Below are positions 53,770 through 64,000 of a stretch of 64,000 nucleotides of DNA, piece after piece. The stretch covers positions 58,674,289 through 58,738,288 of the forward strand of contig NC_080043.1 in assembly GCF_012489685.1 (NCBI RefSeq), given 5' to 3'. A program made the position numbers and the translations under genes. Below the pieces are notes generated by a model. The model saw only the letters and a list, made by a program, of their open reading frames with translations. It did not search any database and was not told the DNA's origin. The DNA is from Lotus japonicus (Eukaryota; Streptophyta; Magnoliopsida; Fabales; Fabaceae). Within the stretch, counting starts at the first letter, position 1. Every line of letters starts with the position of its first letter.

Positions 53770-56593
53770 TCATAAATCATTCCACATTGTAAATACACCA
53801 CCACCATTTGAACCCTGTATGGTGTCTGCCGCCGCCGACCAGCCGCCATAACCCGCAGCAGGCATGTCATAATCAACCTTAACAAGCGCATGCTCCTCCC
53901 CTGATCCCACAACATTACTCGAACCCATTCCAATTCCAAGCCCATTATTACTACCGAATCCCATAAAACCATAACCTCCGCCATCACCACCGCCACCATT
54001 CTCCATCACAGACGAAGAAGAAGAGGAAGAACCCATGTTCATCAACCCCTGAAGCAAACCCGGGTGGTTCTGAAGGTAACTATTATAAAACAGACCACTT
54101 TGCTGGTTCAACTGAAGCTGCGTTTGGATGTAACCCTGTTGATGAAATGATGCCGCCGCATCTTGATGACCGTACTGAGTCCCCATGTCCTGGTTTTGCA
54201 GCGTGAGAAAAGGTTGTGGCGGTTGTTGTTGATCGAACTGCATTAGAGGGTAACATCCACCTTGTTGTTGTTGAAGCCTAGCGCTTGAGACGACACTTGA
54301 GCTTCCGTACTGAAAGCTTGACCCTAGTGCCATCATCTCTTCTCTTTTTCTAGAAGATTCTAGAGCTTGTGCTTCTTTTAATCTTTTTGCAGCACCTCCT
54401 CCTATTGGGAGAGTGTTGCTTTCAAGGATGGCTTTCACATCGTAGCGGCTCATGTCGAAGTTTGTCACTGCGTTTAGGCCTCGGAACTTTATCGCTGCGA
54501 TGTCGTATGCTTCTGCAGCCTCTTCCTCAGTGCCTATAAAAAGATCAATTCGTGATGTATAGTTATTAATTTCTTAGTGAAGTTGTTGTAGGTTTGAATT
54601 CTAATAATACGTGTGCTAATTTGTTACGCATGGAGCATGAATAATATAATGGATGAATGTTTAGCTTACTGAAAGTTCCCAAATAAAGATCTTTGTTTCC
54701 TGCTACTCTTCCAATCCTCGCTTGCCATCTTCCATGCTGGTGGTGCCTAAAATCAAGAAGTTCCAAAAATGAAAATAATTCATCGACATCTATCGACATA
54801 GAACACTCATCAAGATAATATAGTAATAAATATGATATATGATTCATAGACGATGTCTATCTGCTTATTAGGAGTCCTAGCTATTTGGTACCGTGTGACT
54901 CCGCGATACATTGATGCACCCCGTGAGAATCCACTGCTCTTCCTGCATTTTATTAAGAGATCAATGGGATTGAACTATATATATTTTAGAAACATAAATT
55001 TTCATGACATGCCATATTTGTTAATTAATCTAGTTACCTTCTTATGGCGGCCACAAATTCTTGTCTTGTCATGTGCTTCATTTCTTCCAATTCCTTTTCA
55101 TAGTTACTGATCTGAAACACAACATGTATATAATAGGATTCTGCCTGAATCTTGCGATGTTGGCCAAAAAGTAATGCATGAACTTACGGGAAAGTTGGTA
55201 GTGGTAGATGTCCCCCAATACTTCAATGCTGCTAAATCATAAGCCCTCGCTGCTTTCTCTTCTTTGTCATACCCACCTAGCATCATAAAAAATGAAAAAT
55301 GAACATATATTATCCATTAATAATTTCCCTATAAAAATAATAATAAATAAAGAGGGACTGTAAAATAATTCAAAGGGGAGGAGACACTCACCCAAATAGA
55401 CTGGCCGAAATATGAGACATAAGACAAAAGAAGAGGAAAATATGTGTTAGCCAATTTTTTGTTGCTGAAAATAATGGAATATTCTCCAGGTGGGAAAAAA
55501 GAAGAAGACAGAAAACAATGAACAAACCCTAATATGTAGCTGTGACATTGAAATGTTTTATTACCTTGGCGACCTTTTCTTGATTGTCCTTCCCTTCTAC
55601 AACTATTATCCCAAAGATGAGCTTCATACCTTCCAGTCCATCTATGTCTATAGAGATTTTTCACAAATATATATCAAGCACTTATTTCAGCACTCGAATG
55701 AAATTAGAACAAGACAATAATGGAATCAAGCAAACATTATAGTGCATGCTTCTACAACTGATTCTGAAGTCACAAAATTTCAAGGAGAAACTTTTGTGAG
55801 TTAATTATGAGTTCTAGAATTGATTCTAATGAAAAAGAAGCTGACTATTGGAACGACGGAACGAGATCTTACCTTGTTACACCGCGATATATTGATGTTC
55901 TCTGGCCAAAGGTTTCTAAGGTTCTTCTAGGTGCAGCAGCAGTAGCTTCAACAGTTGTGTTTGTGCTAGTGTCACCGCTTGTCTCGCATGTTGAATCCTT
56001 TCCACTTCCCATGGACAATGTCAATGACTGCAGGTTGTTGTTAGCACTTTCTTGATACTCATAACTGCCAGAATTAGTGGCGGCTACCACTGAGTTTTGT
56101 TGCATCGCCGGCATGAGACTACTGTTGTTGCTGAAGAAGTAATCCGAGTCACTGGACTGAATTTCATTAAAGGCTGCAAGATCTGACTGATTCTCAGACT
56201 TGCTCACACCCAGAAAATCTGCAACCTTTGGAACTTCGTTGTCACTGTGTGTGTGAATCAGGTTCCAATCTGTTGATTTAAATAAACAACCAACACAAGT
56301 TAGAGAGAAGATATGTATGTTAATACCAGGAAAGTTCTCCCACAAAGTATTTAATACAGCTGTGTTCACAGAGACTCGAACACGAGACATCTGCTTAAGC
56401 TAGAACAAACTTAGCTAGACAAAATACTAGAGGTTATACCATGATTTTGGAAAGGGCTTTCCATGTTCTCGTTCACCAAAGTCCCAAGAGAAAACTGATG
56501 AGACTCATGAGTTGCTTGGAGATGAGGTGGCATGGAAGAATGTGTTGGAGAAAGGGGGAATGAAAGCCAGTTGTTTGAGTTCATTGAGCCCAT
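53770..56593 (-). CDS. PLT2: PLETHORA1/2-type AP2 transcription factor (AIL/ANT clade)
   Basis: A nuclear DNA-binding protein of the AINTEGUMENTA-like group, whose PLT1/PLT2 members specify the root stem-cell niche downstream of auxin. Exons on the minus strand: 56593-56440, 56269-55873, 55647-55565, 55400-55392 (9 nt), 55276-55188, 55111-55038, 54942-54892, 54746-54670 and 54533-53770. All introns are GT-AG and all phases join, giving 565 codons plus stop, close to Arabidopsis PLT2. Visible parts: start [62 protein letters not shown] leading into AP2 domain 1 (about 177-247); linker [15 protein letters not shown]2 domain 2 (about 279-345, [20 protein letters not shown]); [20 protein letters not shown]; Gln- and Gly-rich activation-type C-terminus; end [13 protein letters not shown]1 and PLT2 cannot be separated with certainty by eye. 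No defect is seen. Confidence 0.93.
55392..55400 (-). other. PLT2: 9-nt microexon of the PLETHORA gene
   Basis: On the minus strand 'ag|tctatttgg|gtgagt'. With the last base of the previous exon and the first two of the next it encodes V-Y-L-G inside AP2 domain 1. A 9-nt exon at exactly this place is a known feature of the AP2/ANT family. Without it the reading frame would be kept but the domain would lose three residues. Confidence 0.9.
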
Positions 56594-58025
56594 GTTCTTT
56601 TGCTTTTCTGTTCAACAAAATTAAGCAACACCTGCATCTAAATCATTGAATGAGAATAGACACACAAGTATGAAGTAAGAAACTTTAATTTCTTTTGGGG
56701 AGGGGGTTGTGGAAATGGAAGAGCAAGAGAGAAGAGAACAGTTAATAGTTATAGGTTTACCAAGCGGGTATGTTAGAGTTTAATTAACTCTTGGTATCTC
56801 TCTCCCAACTCAACTTTCTAGCTTAAGATAAAGGGGGATAGGGAAGAAGAGAGGGGCTGAAAAAGAAAAGACTTTGAGGTAGGCACAAAATTATTTAAGT
56901 GTACCCTTGCTTCCTTTTTTCCCCTTGAATAAAAGTGAGTCATGTCTATCTCAAACAAGATCCTCTAATGTGAAAATTTCATATGATATTATCAAATTAA
57001 AATTATGTGTCTATCACATATTTAAGTTATTTGTACTTAAAACAATCTCACACTTACACAATCAAAAAATTTGCATTGTTTATTCAAGTTTAATTGACTC
57101 ATATATTTTATTAAGATTATTCGGTAAAAATTATCTTAAGATATGAGTGTGCGTCCGATCCTTAACGACTCAAATTCTATAACTGTATGAAATTAGAATT
57201 TCTTTTGAGGTAGGGTAAAGAATTCAAATTCGTTAATCATTCTTTTTATAAATATATAAAATTGATGGAACATTATAAATATAGATATAACATTTCCTGT
57301 TGTATTTGTCTCACACCCTGTGTGAAGGTTGTTTTTGGTAGACTTTCCATCGGTTTCCAACACAAGAAGAAAGCAAAGTTATAACCTGCCTACAATGATT
57401 TTAATATTATCTACATAAGATATTATGGAAGACACGAGTGTGTGTTACACTACTACTACTAGTAATAAACTACGACTTCAACTCTCAGTCTTTGTTGGTG
57501 CAGAGACAAAACCCACCATTCAAATTGGAATTAAAATCCAAAACCTTCTCCTTCTCTCTCTACCCACTTGCTTGGCTTATTGGAACTCTCGTCCTCGTTC
57601 TGTGATATTAATGACAACCGAAAGCCCAGCATTCCCACACTCAACAAATCATCTCCAATACTCTCTAAATCCACCACTCTACGTAACCAATAATAAAGAT
57701 CTCAAAGCAGGGGAAAAAATAAATTGTGAATGAATTAGAAGATACATAGTCTGATACTACTAGCTAGGTTGAGAAGATATATGAATGTAGTATATGTATC
57801 TACATTAATTTGGTTAAGGGAACCCAATTTGTGGATCCCCGAGTCCTGCATGTGTTAAAGATGCATGTGTACGGACATGCAATATTATATGAGAAAAATC
57901 CGACAAATTAAATATTAAAAGTATAGTACTAAAAAGAAAGAGTGAGAAATACTCTTGTTCAAAATTGTAGCACCAAACTGTGTTCCATCTTAAGTATTGA
58001 TTTAATTTAATTAACGTGATTTAAT
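56594..58025. other. PLETHORA upstream/promoter region
   Basis: AT-rich, no supported ORF. A polypyrimidine-rich minus-strand stretch (about 56840-56700) probably belongs to the 5' UTR. A 'ttaaataat' at about 56895 (minus strand) is a weak TATA candidate. The 102-codon ORF at 57425-57733 has no domain and is probably chance. Confidence 0.5.
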
Positions 58026-58144
58026 GGGGTTGTCTAAATGACCCATGATAAAGTTTGGGTTAAATAACCCATCATCCAATCACATTGAAGATGGATGATG
58101 GGTTATTTAACCCAAACTTTATCATGGGTCATTTAGACAACCCC
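58026..58144. mobile_element. Perfect-hairpin MITE, Mutator-type candidate
   Basis: Two 52-base arms (58026-58077 and 58093-58144) are exact reverse complements, separated by a 15-base loop. The ends are GGGGTTGTCTAAATGACCC. It is flanked by tgatttaat (58017-58025) and tgattcaat (58145-58153), a 9-bp target duplication with one mismatch, the size made by Mutator-like transposases. It lies about 1.4 kb upstream of the PLETHORA start codon. Confidence 0.82.
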
Positions 58145-58153
58145 TGATTCAAT

Positions 58154-61100
58154 TAAGAAATTATAATTTGAAGGATTTGGTTTGTTCCCCCAAGTAGAAA
58201 TCGGTTGACTACCTACTCGGTTTCTGAACCGGTCAAAAGGCCAGTACTCCTACCTTGAATTAACTAACTAGTTTTTTTTTTTAATTATTAGTTGTCAGGT
58301 TCATGTCCCACACTCAAGTTAATTAGAATTAGAAACTTGTATTCTGCTTTGGTTGAGGTTAATTCATATCTAGGATACACAAATTGAAAGATCTTGTTAT
58401 AACCATCATCTACGCGCAGTGACTTAATTCGCACGATCTAACACCTGATCGATGCAGTTTCATCTATATGTCCTGATGAAATGATTACACAACATGGCAC
58501 AAAACTCATATTTTATGGAATGTCGACTGAGTTTGGTGTTTAATAAGCTAGTTGTTGTTCAATGTGGAATGTTCAACTAGTTGATGGACAAAGTTTCAAA
58601 GTAGGCTTGTTGATCCCGTAATATACCACAATTGCATGCAGTACAAATATAGGTGTAAATCCGTTTGATTTATGGGGTTAGAAAGTTTGAAAATGAGAAA
58701 ATAACACATCACAAAGCACTTGATATGTTAACAAAAAGTGTATCAGGTTGTGCTGATACTGAAAATATATTATTGTTCCACTATAACTTCCACATAAATA
58801 TAGGGGAAGCTAAACATCAATAAAATTAATAAATATTTATCAATTCATATATATACCTGAATAATAGACTAAATTAAATTTATATACATTAAGACATTTT
58901 GTTACTATAGTCTATAGAGAGGAAAAAGTAGACATCGAATTATGAGACTCCCATGCTATCAGGATGAATAAATAGATCACATTTATATCATGCATGAACA
59001 TCCTTAAATTATAAAACATTTCCCTGAGACGACAAAGTGAAATTTGAATAATTATACTTATTTTGTCAGCTTAACATATGCAATTTTCTAAAGATATTCA
59101 CTTTTACCAGTTAGTCTGTAAAGAAGCCAGAGAATCACAATCAGAAAAGAAAACTGACCAGTCCAGATTATTTATTTATTAAGGCATCACACGCGTTGGA
59201 GCCAAACCTGCCAAATTTGTGACTCATCATTAGTTACACGGTTTAAGCACCTGATTATGATCCCTCATGCATGTGGAAACTCTTACATTGTTAAAAATTT
59301 GTGTTTATACCATATTTTACTTACTTGATATTTGATATTGTCGTGTACTCGTGTGAGGTATCTCACAACTGATAATTATAATGATAATTATAAGACTAAA
59401 ACCTTAGAAATATGAATCTAGTAATTAAAAAAAGTTTTTCATTTTCAAATATTTAAAAATCAAAACTCTAAACAACTTACTTTAAGGGATGATGTACTGA
59501 ACAATAACGTCAAGACATAAACCAACCAACGCATAGTAAATATAATAGTGGTGTCAGCAAATTAAAATAGAAAGTGAGGGGCAACTGGCATTAGTAGCAA
59601 AGAGTAAACAATTCCAAATACCTGCCATTTGTTGATGGTGCACGTTCCCCGCCAAATTCTTGTTCATAAACAAAAGTCCAATTTGACTGAAATGCACCGC
59701 AATAAGGGAGCAAAACCCCACGTCTCTCGCTTCACCTTTCCACTTTTCTACTAAACACATGCAGTGAATGGTTAAAACCCTATTTCCCTTTAAATTAAAC
59801 TCTCTTGTCTGCATATACACCTCAACTTATCTTTCAGCCTTCTATATCAACAGAAGAAAAGAAAAAATGCACAGGAGGATAGTATGTTTTTTATAGGCCA
59901 AATTGAATTAATAAGAAGCACAGGAGAATAATAGCTAGGTAGGGGAAAAATGGAGAAAATAAATGGAAGTAAAATGTTTATAAAAGAATGAATAAGAAAA
60001 GAGGAAGAAGAATCTTCTTTGTTGTGCTTTATTGGAAAAAGTGGGAGATTTAATTAGGAAGAGAGTAAATAGTAGTACTACTATGAACAGAATGGATTGG
60101 TGGTGATTGGTCACCGGCCATCAACAGTCAACAGTCATCGAATCAGGTGGTCACGACATTTGAGGTTTCTACAGTCAGAAGGAATGTGATTGACACGTGT
60201 CTGTTGCGTCGGGTTCAAAGTTGCAACCAGACATGGCCAATTATCCAGTTTGCATGCCTGCGCTAAAAAACACGAATGCGATAAAGGAACTTTGACTACG
60301 GTGTCACCATCCTATAGAATGTTGCCTCACAAAATTACTATAATACCCTTAATTAGTCTGTGTTTGGATTAACTTCTATTAATTCATAATCAATTCTCAC
60401 ATCAAGATGATCTAGACAATTTTCTTTTTAAAATTGATTTTAAGTCAAGAGTTCATATATGCACATAGAATTAATTGCGGAACAGGAGAAAAAAAATATT
60501 CTATGAATAACTTTTTTTATAGTTTAATTAAGGGATAATTAATATGAAAACGAATTAATTTGAATTTGAGATAAACTTATGATGAATGTGATGAAAAGTT
60601 CATGAAGTCTGACAATTATTTCTGTTTATCTTTGATTTATTCACATTTTACTTGTCAGAAGACTTACATCTGGTAGAGATATGACATAAATAGTTTTTAT
60701 AAAGGGTAGAGCAACCCTTAACTCTTAATCTAGCTTTTAGATTGAGTTAAGTCTCATAGATTCTTATATAGTATTAGAGTCTATTCTAGATCTGTTAAGT
60801 TAAAAACACTTGTATATAAGACAGCTGCAGTTATCCGGTCTTGCATATCTCACGTTTCAGATGCTTAGTACTAAACGTGAGAGAGAGTGTGTAAAAGTCT
60901 CATGTTAGCTGACTAGATATATGACATAAATTCTCTTTGTAAAGAGCAGAACAACCTTCAACTCATAACTAAATTTTGGGTTAAATTAGGTCTTCTAAAT
61001 TCTAATATCATTATCATTCTATCTACTATTTTATTTTCACTCATTTCTTCTATGCATCTCTCATCATTTATCATATTTCTCTTTTTCTTCATATCTCTCA

Positions 61101-61740
61101 TTTGGTGTGACTGCAATATGGGTGTGAATGTATATTTCAATTAAAAAATAGATTTTTAGTTAAAAAAATTGTTCACTTAGAAATTTTGGAGGAGGACGGT
61201 TGAGGTAATTGCATTGAGGGAACGAGGGCGTTTAGGGAAAAATAATCTCACGAGGAAAGGTTTGAGAATTTCCAAGAGATTGGAGGAAACGCCGGGAAAG
61301 TGCTCGTGTCGCCTCAAGATGAAGCATTCTCTAAAAGGTTGACGTGTTTTGTTAATTTGGTGGGAGCTCCTTCTTTGAACCCTAGCTAACCCTAGTTTAA
61401 TTAGGCTTAGGTTTGTCGTAACTTTGTGTTGTTCCTCAAGCACGAGTACTGCTGAGGTTTCTATCTGAAAACACAAAACTAAAATTAAGAAACCATAAAA
61501 TATTTCATTACACAAGGAAGCAGCAACCACCGGCTTCTCGTGGCACCTAATAAATTGCACCTCTTGTATTGTGAACATACATGCATGTGTTCCCTCGTGA
61601 TCGATGGGATTTGGAAAACATAGAAATTAGAGTTTGATGATTTTCCCAGCTGCAATGTAAGTGTAGTTGATTTAATTTTTTTTACTACTACTACTAGTAT
61701 ATTAATTGCAGTACGCATAACTTAAGTTCCCGCCTAATTT
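58154..61740. other. Intergenic, no gene seen
   Basis: AT-rich single-copy-looking sequence. ORFs (59554-59820, 60190-60372, 60958-61140, 61177-61578) are short, lack domains and are probably chance. The part at 61180-61440 is less AT-rich and might be a fragment of an exon or element, but I cannot assign it. Confidence 0.5.
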
Positions 61741-62149
61741 GTGTATTTTATTATTGGTTTAATAAATCAGAAGACCCCTGTAATTGTAAAGGGAATCAAA
61801 TCCAGGATCTAGAAAATTTTTGCATCAAATTGGGTCCCTAGAATTTTTTTTTAATTCAATTAAGGCCAAAGTGTGCCAGCATTCAATTTTATCCCAATCA
61901 TCAATTCAACGTGACTTTTATAAAATTTTTTAATTAAAAAAAATAAAAAAATATTTTTAATTCCAACTCAATTATTTAATCATGAAAAAAAATTAAAAAC
62001 TTAATAAAAACCCTTCTCTAATAATCCTTTAATTCTTCAACAAAGGACTCATATATCATTCATCATCAAAGACCCATATCTCCTTCATCTTCCTCATCAT
62101 CAAAGACTCAGATCTCCTCTTTCTCTCTTTCTCTTTTTCGTGATGGGGG
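61741..62149. other. AT-rich transposon-like flank
   Basis: Contains 'gacccctgtaattg' and 'gggtccctagaattt' phrases of the kind found at the ends of unclassified plant elements, poly-A/T runs, and two copies of 'catcatcaaagac' followed by 'tctcct' (62059 and 62095). No ORF is supported. Confidence 0.3.
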
Positions 62150-62520
62150 TTGGGTTTCGGGTTGGGGTGAGGGGGTGAGGTTGCAGGTTGCAGGTTGCGG
62201 GGTTGGGGGTGGAGGTGTGAGTGAGGGTGAGGTTGCAGGTGGGTGGGTGTTGGGGTTGAGGGCTGCGGGTGAGGGTGAGATTTGGAGGGTGCGAGTGAGG
62301 GTGAGGGTGAGGTTGCAGGTTGGGGTTTGAGGGTGGAGGTGAGGTTGCAAGTGGGTGAGGGTGAGGTTGCAACGGGTTGGGATTTGGGGGAGGGTGAGGT
62401 TGCAGGTGGGTGAGGGTGAGGTTGCAGCGGGTTGGTGTTTGGGGGTGAGGGTGAGGTTGCAGGTGGTGGGTGTTGGGGTTGAGGTTGCAGCCTCGCAGGT
62501 GGCTGGGTTTAGGGTAGAAT
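62150..62520 (+). repeat. G-rich minisatellite
   Basis: Irregular tandem units built on 'gggtgagggtgaggttgcag' and 'gtgggtg', almost without C on the plus strand. It is open on the minus strand, giving a Pro/Thr/Asn/Leu-rich tail on the gag ORF. Many GGG runs at short spacing could form G-quadruplexes. Confidence 0.9.
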
Positions 62521-62539
62521 GGTGAGATGGTGAGATGAA

Positions 62540-63669
62540 TTTGGGTAGATGAAGATGTGAGTGAGTTTTCACTGGTTTCTCTGCACTGTATTGCCTCTTC
62601 CTCTGAGAGAGTGAGTGAGTTTTCACTGCATTTGGCGCTCGCTTCATGCTGTCCTTGTCCAACCCATGTCCTGCAACCCGTGGTTGCCTCGCCCTGATCA
62701 ACTGCCTAACTTGGCCCTTCAGAGATAAACAGTTACTGGTTTTATGGCCCCCCAGGTTGTGATATTCACACCACTTGGACCTACCCTTGACGTCGTGCCA
62801 GGGGTCAATTCCGTACTCGCCATCCTCGCCTGTTTCCGCAACCTTCGCCTCCAGGAGTGACTTTGCCGATTCATCGCCCGTGTTCCCCTTTGGCCTCTTT
62901 CGTCGGCGAAAGTTAGTTGCCTGCCGAGAGTGCTTGCGCTCCATGCTATCTTTTCTCGAATAGAGTGGCTTTCCCTTGAATTCCTTAATTAATTGGCCAA
63001 CTTCCTTAACCTTCAGCACATTACTTGCTTCCTTGTCCTGTATCTGTTTCCTCACTAGCGACACCTTTGCCGCCTTCAACCGTTTCCTCTTACATGCGTC
63101 GTCTTCTTCTTCTATGATGTAGTCTCTCGCTCGGGTGCGTACCTCTGTCATCGAGCGCGCTGGTTTCCTACCCAGCTGGCAGCTCAGCTTTCCTGACGAC
63201 AATCCGCTCTTAAAAGCGCATACGCATGTCCGGGGTTCCGCCTCTTCAAATCTTGCGGACGCGGCGCTGTACCGTTCCATGTACTGCTTCAACGACCTCG
63301 CCGGCAGAGAACTATCCCAGGAATTTCGACTCAAAGTCGCGGAACTTCTTTATGGATCCCCGTGGCAGGGCCATAAACCAGGTCATTGCTGCGCCTCGGA
63401 ATGTGGACGGAAGCATTCTACACTTTACCGCATCAGGAACCGCGCTTATCGTCATCTTCACATTGAAACGTAGCAGATGATCTTGAGGATAGGTTCGTCC
63501 GTCGTACGTCTCCAACACGAGGCTTGTCATACCGTCTGGTATGGTCACCTCTCGCACCGCTGCCGAGAATGGTATGACCTCCGCAACAGCCTCAGCCTCC
63601 TTCTCCTCCTCATTCCACTGCTTAAGGTGATAGTATTCCAATTGCTCCTGCAAACACTCATTTTGCAGT
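62540..63669 (-). pseudogene. gag: Tat-lineage gypsy gag, broken
   Basis: On the minus strand the first part (63669-63312) reads VLETYDGRTYPQDHLLRFNV and STFRGAAMTWFMALPRGSI, the gag domain of Tat/Ogre-type Ty3/gypsy elements. After a frame change and small deletion near 63320 it reads SLKQYMERYSAASARFEEAE, CAFKSGLSSGKL and a zinc-knuckle-like CEYHNLGGHKTSNC (about 62745-62790). It then fuses to the minisatellite. No protease or RT follows. At 63669/63670 it joins an LTR with no PBS or leader between. Confidence 0.78.
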
Positions 63670-64000
63670 TGTTGGTCAATTCGCAAGTGTACGAATACCT
63701 CCGGGTTTTAAATTATCGAACCACAGGGAATTAGATTGCAAATTCAGTTTAAGATTCAAGTTTAAGGTTGAAAAGCAAGTAAAATTCAGTTTTAATAATT
63801 GGTTGTTTCTTGAGTTTGTAAAAAGACAAGTAATCAAGTAATAAAGCGATTGAAAAACAGAGATGAAATTGCCTTGGGTTCTTGTTCAACTAATTCAGTT
63901 TTAGCAAACCTTCCTATTCAATTAATCCTGAGTCTCTCCTTGATGTTCTAGCCTAGCTAGTTATCTTTCGATGCCTCGCAAAGAAAACCCTTCCTAATCA
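63670..64000 (-). mobile_element. Tat/Athila-like LTR, partial (runs off window)
   Basis: Begins TGTTGGTCAATTCGCAAGTG and continues 'tacgaatacctccgggtttt...accacaggga', clearly related to, but different from, the LTR of element E. On the minus strand it abuts the gag sequence directly. It continues beyond the end of the window. Confidence 0.75.

Noticed and set aside
57307..57312. TGTCTC auxin-response-type element upstream of PLETHORA
   Set aside because: A single 6-base match in several kb of promoter is expected by chance.
57425..57733. 102-residue ORF upstream of PLETHORA
   Set aside because: No domain, low-complexity Thr/Ser/Leu content, and no promoter or splice context.
61177..61718. 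Minus-strand ORFs of 133 and 77 residues
   Set aside because: No recognisable motif. The two overlap in different frames without support.
62150..62520. Interstitial telomere repeat
   Set aside because: Units are GGGTGA/GGTTGCAG-like, not the plant telomere TTTAGGG.

Overview
This window is from a flowering-plant nuclear genome. It holds spliced plant genes with GT-AG introns, Ty1/copia and Ty3/gypsy LTR retrotransposons, a plant LINE, a fragment of mitochondrial nad1, and a 100-base assembly gap at 8759-8858. The element types and the protein sequences suggest a dicot, perhaps a legume, but nothing seen here fixes the species. About 80% of the window is mobile-element sequence. The only host gene I can support is a complete PLETHORA-type AP2 transcription factor gene on the minus strand at 53770-56593.

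Layout. 1-8758: a scrambled row of long chromovirus (Tekay/Del-like) LTR pieces, each ending in the same LTR terminus and each carrying its own minisatellite. 8859-17149: copia element A of SIRE type on the minus strand, with a frameshifted ORF3 (env-like position), an intact pol, an intact gag, the PBS and the 5' LTR. Its 3' end lies in the gap. 17155-18640: mitochondrial-like DNA including nad1 exon 1. 18640-19458: an inverted chromovirus LTR fragment.

19459-53020 is a nest of insertions whose order can be read from target-site duplications (TSDs). A minus-strand LINE (ORF1 with RRM, RT, zf-RVT) is split by copia element B (19745-47307, TSD cctca) and by a diverged LTR element G (48602-51805, TSD actcc/actca). 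B's LTR is split by a non-autonomous Tat/Athila-like element E (22245-46943, TSD agctt). One E LTR is split by copia element C (22319-32348, TSD taaat), and the other by chromovirus F (35768-46243, TSD aatta). C's gag is split by D (25133-30123, TSD ttttg), a member of C's own family in the opposite orientation. The deepest line is LINE > B > E > C > D, five levels.

C and D share the same reduced structure: LTRs, a long gag without its zinc knuckle, a stub of protease, a remnant of the integrase-RT linker, and no integrase core, RT or RNase H. They look like an amplified gag-only family that would depend on a partner such as A for pol. F also keeps gag and has lost pol. B carries an unrelated 131-residue ORF in antisense with its own TATA box.

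53021-62107 is the PLETHORA locus and its flanks. The upstream region contains a 119-bp perfect hairpin with 9-bp target duplications (a Mutator-type MITE candidate). 62150-64000 holds a G-rich minisatellite fused to a broken Tat-lineage gag, then the start of an LTR that runs off the window.
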